Assembly (NCBI GenBank): GCA_947468665.1
Contig: CANILH010000014.1
Coordinates: 1 to 52,350 of the forward strand
DNA length: 52,350 nt
Source of the DNA: Oligoflexales bacterium
GTDB lineage: Bacteria > Bdellovibrionota_B > Oligoflexia > Oligoflexales > RGVZ01
Direction: 5' to 3'
Below, piece after piece: positions 47,114 to 52,350 of the stretch (position 1 is the stretch's first letter; each line of letters starts with the position of its first letter). The notes below the pieces were generated by a model. That model was not told the DNA's origin and made no database searches. It saw only the letters and a program-made list of their open reading frames with translations. Both the position numbers and the translations under genes were made by a program.

Positions 47114-48193
47114 CTAAAGCTTATCGGAAAGACTCAAGGTACGATAAGGATTAACTGAAGCTAATTTGGTCGGTGTCTTAGCAATAACATGCAGCGCCCA
47201 TGTCGCAAGACCCATTTCACTCCAATCTGCAGCTCTTTCAACTTGAACCATCACTCCCAGAAAGTCATTATCCACAACACCTTGTCCGATGCGGTTGTAA
47301 TTGAGGCGAACCCACTGCCGTCCAATATAGACTTCATTGAACGTGTGCGAAGCCCAAGATCCTTTTGAACGTTCCGAAAATGATAAAATCGCTTGTTTAG
47401 CATCAGCGTTCTGAATTTGATGGCGAACGAGATCCAGTTCTGTTGGATCATTGAAATCTACAATGGGAATACTAACGACTAATCTCGTAGGAATTCCAAG
47501 TGCCTTTAAAATCGTTGATTGGAGAATCGCGGTAGACGTACAGTCGCCGTGCCAGCGTTTTTGAAACATCGATTTACCAAATAGGCCTTCTTGCATAGCT
47601 TCAGCATCAGAAGAATAACCCGCCTTTGTCTTTTCTGCATCGAACGGCTGCCTGAGGTCTTGAACCACCGTGGGCGTGCCAGAGGCAAACGAGACGTAGA
47701 ATGGAATAAAAAATGACTTGTGTTGAAATCGACCTGGACTTTTCATGATCCAATTACTCACACTTTGAACCAAATCCAAGTCGTTTAACGCAGACGAATC
47801 AATGCCATCGGCTTTCAGCAGGGCGAGCAATTCAATTTTCATGGCCTCGTCCCAGTTGCTGGTCGCGCCCGGCTTTAAATACTGGACTAGTTCGGAATTT
47901 GCGGCATTCTCTTGCCTCCAATTGGAATTAGGCACAACTCCCGCCGATAAATTCTTAAAAGGCATCACTGCGATTTCTACTGTAACCGTATTCGACGTTT
48001 CGCTAATTTTGCGACCAGTCTGCCATGAGGTATTTATAGCATCAAGGTTTACTGGTTTTATGACTTCAATCGTCGCACGAATAGAATCATCCGCTTGGCC
48101 TGCTTGACTCTTCGCAGATGACTTATCGGAGCCCCGATCGCGACAAGAGTTCAAGGCGACGACACATAAAACAATAGCAGCAATTTGATTCAT
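47114..48193 (-). CDS. Transglutaminase-like lipoprotein
   Basis: A 359-residue lipoprotein (signal MNQIAAIVLCVVALNSC, lipobox LNSC) with a transglutaminase-core fold. The nucleophile Cys lies in KRWHGDCTSTAILQ with LGIPTRLVVSIP, and the His in SHTFNEVYIGRQWVRLNYN. The third catalytic residue, normally Asp after the Trp strand, appears to be Asn. The ATG at 48193 has GGAG five bases upstream; the longer frame to 48244 has no site. Such proteins act as peptidases or cross-linking enzymes in the envelope. Confidence 0.75.
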   Translation of the reverse strand: MNQIAAIVLCVVALNSCRDRGSDKSSAKSQAGQADDSIRATIEVIKPVNLDAINTSWQTGRKISETSNTVTVEIAVMPFKNLSAGVVPNSNWRQENAANSELVQYLKPGATSNWDEAMKIELLALLKADGIDSSALNDLDLVQSVSNWIMKSPGRFQHKSFFIPFYVSFASGTPTVVQDLRQPFDAEKTKAGYSSDAEAMQEGLFGKSMFQKRWHGDCTSTAILQSTILKALGIPTRLVVSIPIVDFNDPTELDLVRHQIQNADAKQAILSFSERSKGSWASHTFNEVYIGRQWVRLNYNRIGQGVVDNDFLGVMVQVERAADWSEMGLATWALHVIAKTPTKLASVNPYRTLSLSDKL

Positions 48194-48301
48194 GACCACT
48201 CCGATAGCACTTAGACTAAGAACGTTTCTATTTATTCTAATCATTTTCGGATTACATGACCATCAAGCGATGAATAACCGTCTGCCGACATGAGAAGTAT
48301 T

Positions 48302-48366
48302 CCGCTACCAAAGTTTCACTCCGGCGTCAGTGGTAGAGCCTTGTTTTTAGGCTCTACCTTCGACAG
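48302..48366 (+). repeat. 65-bp dispersed direct repeat, copy C (perfect stem)
   Basis: The hairpin core at 48326-48364 has a fully paired 10-bp stem (GGTAGAGCCT / AGGCTCTACC) around TGTTTTT, because its left arm has A where the other copies have C. TTTTTT follows on the plus strand, so this copy could also terminate plus-strand transcription. It lies between two minus-strand genes. Confidence 0.9.
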
Positions 48367-48390
48367 TTTTTTGCAATAATCAGCAGGGTA

Positions 48391-49620
48391 TTACTGAATC
48401 AAATTCGCGTACGGAACTTCCAGTAAAAACTCGTGGTGCAGCCTAACTTCGGTGCCATGTTCAGGAATAACAATCACTCCTTTGGCACCGTCAACTCTCA
48501 TAAAACTATTTGTTTGCGCCACTACCGATTCAAAACGCATTCCCGAGGGCCATGGTAAAAAACCTAGTGCACCCTTGCCACTCGTGATCACAATAGGAAC
48601 ATCACCGCCCCCCCGTGTCCGGTGACAGCTGAATTGAATAGGCCCCACATTTGTGGCCCAAAGTGAAGAACAGCTCGCGGTAATATTGGAAAATATCGAC
48701 TGCGCGAGAATTTGCCCCGGACTGAGGCGTCCACCGGCTAAATAACACGCCTCACCTGAATCAACAAAATAGATGGTGGGCTGGGCACTGGAAGTGGTAG
48801 CGGGTATCAATTCAATCAAAAACATCGCGTTAAAAGCAGCGAGGAGTTTTTTGAGAGTATTGGCCGAAACCCTGGTTTTGCGCTGTATGTTGGAAATATT
48901 TAACGGCTCGCCAACATTAGCGGCAAGCTCAACCAATACCCGCCGCAGCGTAGCGTATGGAAGAGTCGTTTCATAAATCAGTCGCAGATCTCTCTCTAGA
49001 ATTGTTTCCAGTTGGGACTCAAATTTTGAAGTCCGAACTCCCTCGTCCCTGATAAAACAAACTCCTGGTAGACCGCCTGTGCCGGCGTACCGCACGACGG
49101 ACCCGACCAAACTCGAGTTGGCCTTTATCCGGCCGGCAAACGAGCTGAATGACTCCTTTACCGTCCCGGTCATAATCTTTTCCAGTAATGCAGGGTGAGC
49201 GATTTGATTAATCTCACCGCTGCCAAGTGGCGGAATGGTTATGTTGACAATCCTGCCGGTCAACGACTCTCTGATTGCCTTGCGGGAGGAAAATCTTACG
49301 GACCCAGTGAGAAGAAACTGACCTGGCTTCTTATGCAAACGCACAAATTCCTTCAGAGCCGGAAACAACTCAGGCACGAGCTGGCACTCGTCAATAATGA
49401 CCGTTTTATTGCCCTGAACGATGCCGTTCAAAAAGGCATTAGGATTCTCCGCAGCCGCGATACGGGCAAACTTGTCATCCAAAGTATGATAAGCGCCTGA
49501 CAGCCGTTCAACGAGCGACGTCTTACCGACCTGACGATGACCAAACACGCCAACAATCGGGCTGTAGCCGAGCATTTTACGCACCCATGGCTCCAGGTAT
49601 CTAGGACGATAGTGCGCCAT
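48391..49620 (-). CDS. AAA+ ATPase with DUF4143 domain
   Basis: The 409-residue protein belongs to the common ATPase/DUF4143 family. Walker A is GVFGHRQVGKTSLV, Walker B TVIIDECQLVPELF, sensor motif FLLTGSVRF. A winged-helix and the DUF4143 C-terminal part follow (RKTRVSANTLKKLLAAF, then YFVDSGEACYLAG). These genes are frequent in mobile and accessory regions; the function is not established. GAGGGG lies upstream of the ATG, and a long perfect palindrome ends 16 bases before it. Confidence 0.88.
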   Translation of the reverse strand: MAHYRPRYLEPWVRKMLGYSPIVGVFGHRQVGKTSLVERLSGAYHTLDDKFARIAAAENPNAFLNGIVQGNKTVIIDECQLVPELFPALKEFVRLHKKPGQFLLTGSVRFSSRKAIRESLTGRIVNITIPPLGSGEINQIAHPALLEKIMTGTVKESFSSFAGRIKANSSLVGSVVRYAGTGGLPGVCFIRDEGVRTSKFESQLETILERDLRLIYETTLPYATLRRVLVELAANVGEPLNISNIQRKTRVSANTLKKLLAAFNAMFLIELIPATTSSAQPTIYFVDSGEACYLAGGRLSPGQILAQSIFSNITASCSSLWATNVGPIQFSCHRTRGGGDVPIVITSGKGALGFLPWPSGMRFESVVAQTNSFMRVDGAKGVIVIPEHGTEVRLHHEFLLEVPYANLIQ

Positions 49621-49636
49621 ATGACAACGTACCCCT

Positions 49637-49674
49637 CATGTATTATTAATCAACCCCATGATTAATAATACATG
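49637..49674. promoter_or_regulatory. 38-bp perfect palindromic site upstream of the ATPase gene
   Basis: CATGTATTATTAATCA and TGATTAATAATACATG are perfectly complementary over 16 bp with a 6-base spacer ACCCCA. It lies between the ATPase start (49620) and the metalloprotease stop (49699). The AT-rich arms and lack of T-run favour a dimeric repressor operator over a terminator. It overlaps where the promoter of the ATPase gene would lie. Confidence 0.65.
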
Positions 49675-49698
49675 AAGCCATATCCAAAGGGAAGAGGC

Positions 49699-50682
49699 TC
49701 AACACCCCAATTCAGGATCCTCGGTGCATTTTTTCAATTCCCATTTGATGTTCTCGACGTCAATGAACACGCGGTCGCCGATTTTTTTGGTTGGCAGGGT
49801 GCCATATGCGTTCAAATCAGCATGGTTCGTGCCAAAACCAAATGACGGCACGCAACTATAAAATATTGGAGCCTTAATCACCAAGGAATCGCCCGATTGC
49901 GCGACCGCCGTTGATTTCGCGGTTAACGAATGAACTTGGTAACCTGACTCACACAAAATTGGCATCAGTTCTGGCGTCAAATCAATATAATCAGATCCAT
50001 CCCACAGAATTAAGGTAGAATTCCAACGCATTGGGACATAGGGCAGCCGACCAAAAGTCGTGTTCGTAAGATTAAAAATCGAAAGATCCGCGAACTGATT
50101 CGAGTTGTTCGCGCCAGGCAGCACTTCAGAGGCGTTAAGCTGGAATCGCGTAGAAAATTCCTTAATCGTCGCGCCGAATTGATCTAGCTTCTGGTGATCC
50201 GTAACGCCGATATGATGACCCAGCTCATGCGCCAGAATCGCTAACGCCTCCGAAATTTCAGTGTTGTTAGCCTCAACTATGTCGGTATTGATAAAAACAA
50301 CATCGCCTAAATGTAAGTCGGTTTTGGCAATCCGAACCTGACCATCAAGCAAGAAAAACCCTGGGTTTTCCCGCTCCGATTTGAACTCAATTTTTACGAC
50401 TTCCTGATTTTGACGGAAAACGCTTTCTAAACGCTTAGCTAAATTTTGCTCAAAGGGGTCCACGGTACATTTGCCGGGGCCAAAAAAATTCGTTTCCTTA
50501 CAAGAGATAATGATGGAACCAATGACCCGCGCGGCAACCCGAAACGCTTGCGTTGACTTTGACTCACAGGCAGCGCTTGATCCCTCCAGTCCACACACAC
50601 CCAGACGCTCCGCGAAACTGGTGGATGACCCTGTAAAAATCAGCGACGCCAAAATAGAAAATTTAATAACGACTTGATTCAT
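49699..50682 (-). CDS. Secreted zinc metalloprotease-like protein
   Basis: The 327-residue protein has a signal peptide (1-24) and an HExxH zinc motif at residues 152-156 within LAILAHELGHHIGVTDH; the third ligand may be His163. Before it lies the segment EFKSERENPGFFLLDG and a strand VVFINTDIVEA. Nine or so Cys suggest disulphides. The start has GGGGGG 9 bases upstream. It lies 18 bases downstream of a paralogue that lacks the motif, and both are probably one transcript. Family not recognised. Confidence 0.72.
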   Translation of the reverse strand: MNQVVIKFSILASLIFTGSSTSFAERLGVCGLEGSSAACESKSTQAFRVAARVIGSIIISCKETNFFGPGKCTVDPFEQNLAKRLESVFRQNQEVVKIEFKSERENPGFFLLDGQVRIAKTDLHLGDVVFINTDIVEANNTEISEALAILAHELGHHIGVTDHQKLDQFGATIKEFSTRFQLNASEVLPGANNSNQFADLSIFNLTNTTFGRLPYVPMRWNSTLILWDGSDYIDLTPELMPILCESGYQVHSLTAKSTAVAQSGDSLVIKAPIFYSCVPSFGFGTNHADLNAYGTLPTKKIGDRVFIDVENIKWELKKCTEDPELGC

Positions 50683-50700
50683 GTTAATTGACCCCCCAAA

Positions 50701-51726
50701 TTACAAAGCGCAGGTTATGGTCCAGTGACTTTGATCTACGTCGAGCAGGAACAGCTTATCTATACCATCGCCACTGCCGATAAAGGTTATCGCGTACGAC
50801 ATCGAACACCGATACATCAAATGGGCCCCGTCTTGAGCCTCGGTTTCAATCAAGCCCTTAAGCTCCAATGACGCGTCAATAGATGTTGAGTGGTAGGCCG
50901 GCCTTGTCCATGTTGACTGCAAAATACGGGACTTCTTAATGACCTGCGGACCACGCCCCGCTGAATCAAAGGCTCGGGACACACCCGCGAAAATTGCCTC
51001 CGACTGGTCAAAAACTGAGGTGTGATCACTCACGACGACGCTAAAAATCTGTCCCGCCGTCTCGCGCTCAATATACCCTACCGCGCCAAATTTTGACGCG
51101 AACCCGACTGATTCCGCGTTAGACTCAATTAGATTCTGCCCCTGAATCCCAGCCAGGCGGTGCAACAAACCGGTACGCGCATCAACAGGCAATGTCCCTG
51201 GCACATGAACCGCAAACACATTTGCCGCCAATTCAAATAGATCCCGCATCGGCAAAGACCTTACGACTCCAGCCGCCTCTGTCACGTAAATTTTATCGAG
51301 GTTAAACCAAATCTCACTCCCCAAAACCGTGTCCGCCCGGAATGCCTGCTCGACACCATTCACGATAAAGAATCCAGGATCGTCTTTTTCGGCCTTAAAT
51401 TTCGGCTTCACAGATTTGCGCTCATCGCGGGTTTGCGCCGCGAGCTCGTCCAGATACGCGGCCTCGTCAGCAGACGTCGCACATGTCGCGCTGGCCTTAC
51501 AATGCTGCGCGAACTTATCTAGCGTAAGGTAACTATACGCGATGTGCGCCTCAGCAAGGCCCCCGCCAGTGCCAGTATTAGAGCCCCCACCAGGGTCACG
51601 GTCTAGTTCACGGTCTGGTTCACGCTGAAAATCAACGGGCTTAGCATGGTCATCTTTTGCCACCGCAATAGACGAAGAAACCATCCCTGTCAGAGCAATC
51701 AAAATCGAAAATACCGCGCGATTCAT
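50701..51726 (-). CDS. Secreted paralogue of the metalloprotease, active site lost
   Basis: A 341-residue exported protein (signal about 1-23 from the ATG at 51726) with a Asp/Arg/Gly-rich linker. The segment KFKAEKDDPGFFIVNGVEQ and the strand EIWFNLDKIYV align with the next gene, but the zinc helix reads LFELAANVFAVHVPGTL, so HExxH is absent. The C-terminal part keeps the same spacing of hydrophobic strands and the Cys in YRCSMSY. Upstream starts at 51744 and 51756 remain possible because no site is strong. It may be a pseudoenzyme, inhibitor or partner of the downstream protease. Confidence 0.68.
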   Translation of the reverse strand: MNRAVFSILIALTGMVSSSIAVAKDDHAKPVDFQREPDRELDRDPGGGSNTGTGGGLAEAHIAYSYLTLDKFAQHCKASATCATSADEAAYLDELAAQTRDERKSVKPKFKAEKDDPGFFIVNGVEQAFRADTVLGSEIWFNLDKIYVTEAAGVVRSLPMRDLFELAANVFAVHVPGTLPVDARTGLLHRLAGIQGQNLIESNAESVGFASKFGAVGYIERETAGQIFSVVVSDHTSVFDQSEAIFAGVSRAFDSAGRGPQVIKKSRILQSTWTRPAYHSTSIDASLELKGLIETEAQDGAHLMYRCSMSYAITFIGSGDGIDKLFLLDVDQSHWTITCAL

Positions 51727-51887
51727 GTTGGTTAAAATCCACATTATAGACTGCACCCCATTGAAAATTATTGGAAATCACAAGTATTATAGCGACATCA
51801 ACGGTCGCCACAAGTCGAAAATCTTCAAAACAATACTCAGAGTTGTTTGGACACTTGGAATAGTAAGTGACCTCTTGGAATGACGTG

Positions 51888-51952
51888 TCGCCACCAAATC
51901 TCCACTCCGGCGTCAGTGGTAGCGCCTTGTTTTTAGGCCACGCCTTCGACAT
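51888..51952 (+). repeat. 65-bp dispersed direct repeat, copy D
   Basis: Same length as the other copies, with the core at 51912-51950. The right arm reads AGGCCACGCC, the most diverged of the four. It lies in the 349-base gap between the pseudoprotease start and the acetyltransferase gene, upstream of the related element at 52003. The remaining bases of the gap show no gene. Confidence 0.9.
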
Positions 51953-52002
51953 AATACGACAAACGACTTGTAAAATGACCTCAATTTAGTCGTTACATTA
52001 TC

Positions 52003-52043
52003 GTCGCATGTAGCGATTAAATAAAGGGCGCTAATTTCGACAA
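52003..52043 (+). repeat. 39-bp GTC...GAC hairpin element (type 2), copy 2
   Basis: The core 52003-52041 begins GTCGCATGTAGCGATT and ends GCTAATTTCGAC. It aligns without gaps with 33257-33295, and the shared CGTTAC upstream extends the match to about 60 bases. One stem position changes from A-A in the first copy to G-C here, favouring a conserved fold. It lies 33 bases before the acetyltransferase start. Confidence 0.7.
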
Positions 52044-52075
52044 TTTTGAGCAAAAATTAGAAGGATATTTTAAGA

Positions 52076-52350
52076 ATGACCGCGAAGACCAAAATGCAAA
52101 CTCAAATCACGCTGAATCGAGCGTCCCACAGCGACATTGAGTTTATCGTCAATGCCGAAACCTCGGATGATAACGCGGAATTCATAGGTCAATGGCATGC
52201 AGATCAACACGCGGCCAATTTAAAAGACGCAAACTACATTTACCTGATTATTTCTTCTGTCCTTCACGACACAAGACTCGGGTACGTAATCCTCGAAGGC
52301 GCTACAGACAAAAATTCGTCACTTAACATCAAACGAATTGTTGTACTTCA
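52076..52350 (+). CDS. GNAT-family acetyltransferase, 5' part (runs off the window)
   Basis: The first 91 codons of a protein whose opening (ITLNRASHSDIEFIVNAETS), the segment NAEFIGQWHADQHAANLKDANYIYLI and the strand TRLGYVILEG with IKRIVVL follow the small GNAT acetyltransferase pattern. The acetyl-CoA loop would come after the window edge. The ATG at 52076 has AAGGA 11 bases upstream. Substrate unknown. Confidence 0.75.
   Translation, partial: MTAKTKMQTQITLNRASHSDIEFIVNAETSDDNAEFIGQWHADQHAANLKDANYIYLIISSVLHDTRLGYVILEGATDKNSSLNIKRIVVL

Noticed and set aside
43855-51952. Calling the 65-bp repeats integron attC sites
   Set aside because: The GTT and AAC core bases of R' and R'' are missing and no tyrosine integron integrase is in the window. 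They are reported as an unassigned repeat family.
43855-51952. Treating the 65-bp repeats simply as terminators
   Set aside because: Only copy C is followed by a T-run on the plus strand, and there it has no plus-strand gene upstream. Copy D is in a divergent region.
1-52350. CRISPR arrays, rRNA, tRNA, complete IS elements
   Set aside because: No regular spacer-repeat array, no rRNA/tRNA signatures and no transposase genes were seen on either strand.

Overview
The window looks like a chromosomal segment of a Gram-negative bacterium of the Bdellovibrio/Oligoflexia-like or deltaproteobacterial type. This is inferred from gene content, not from any marker gene. The evidence is a full mevalonate operon, the futalosine route to menaquinone, a pilMNOPQ cluster, Kdo activation (kdsB), periplasmic DegP, and many Tyr/Gly-rich and other small lipoproteins. 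Mevalonate genes are rare in Gram-negative bacteria but known from Bdellovibrio-like organisms and myxobacteria. No rRNA, tRNA, CRISPR array or complete insertion sequence was seen.

Positions 1-33.2 kb are mostly core genes in tight operons. rmuC and a rhomboid protease (minus) face a long plus-strand operon. That operon holds a possible 47-codon leader gene, HMG-CoA reductase, phosphomevalonate kinase, diphosphomevalonate decarboxylase, mevalonate kinase, mqnD and an mqnE with a 370-residue unexplained C-terminal extension. It joins synthesis of the isoprenoid tail and the naphthoquinone head of menaquinone in one unit. A small membrane protein and DedA follow. Next come a T-rich tandem repeat, a strong minus-strand terminator, a Tyr-rich lipoprotein, and an aat/anti-sigma/sigma operon (minus). 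The plus-strand run kdsB-aroC-degP-pgeF meets the minus-strand type IV pilus operon pilM-N-O-P-Q, lipoprotein, TPR protein and aroQ. A plus-strand run of cystathionine beta-synthase, a cyclic-nucleotide-binding protein, an M3 oligopeptidase and a UbiB-type kinase closes the core half.

Positions 33.2-52.35 kb are a mosaic of housekeeping genes (purD-maf fusion, fmdB-like, transaldolase, panE-like, a peroxiredoxin) and accessory genes. The accessory genes are three toxin-antitoxin loci (a Phd locus with a broken RelE-like toxin, HigBA, AbiE), a small serine recombinase, a DUF4143 ATPase, secreted hydrolases, a transglutaminase-like lipoprotein and a metalloprotease with a degenerate paralogue. 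This half, and as far as I can see only this half, carries seven copies of a 39-bp hairpin-forming element that begins GTC and ends GAC. Four of them sit inside an indel-free 65-bp direct repeat in one orientation between accessory genes, which recalls a cassette array without canonical attC core sites. The 3' end of the ubiB-type gene is duplicated about 790 bp downstream, on the far side of the Phd locus.

The best candidates for undescribed biology are the 65-bp/39-bp repeat family, the MqnE C-terminal extension, the PurD-Maf fusion, the protease/pseudoprotease pair and the paralogous Tyr-rich lipoproteins. All calls come from reading the sequence; no database search was possible.
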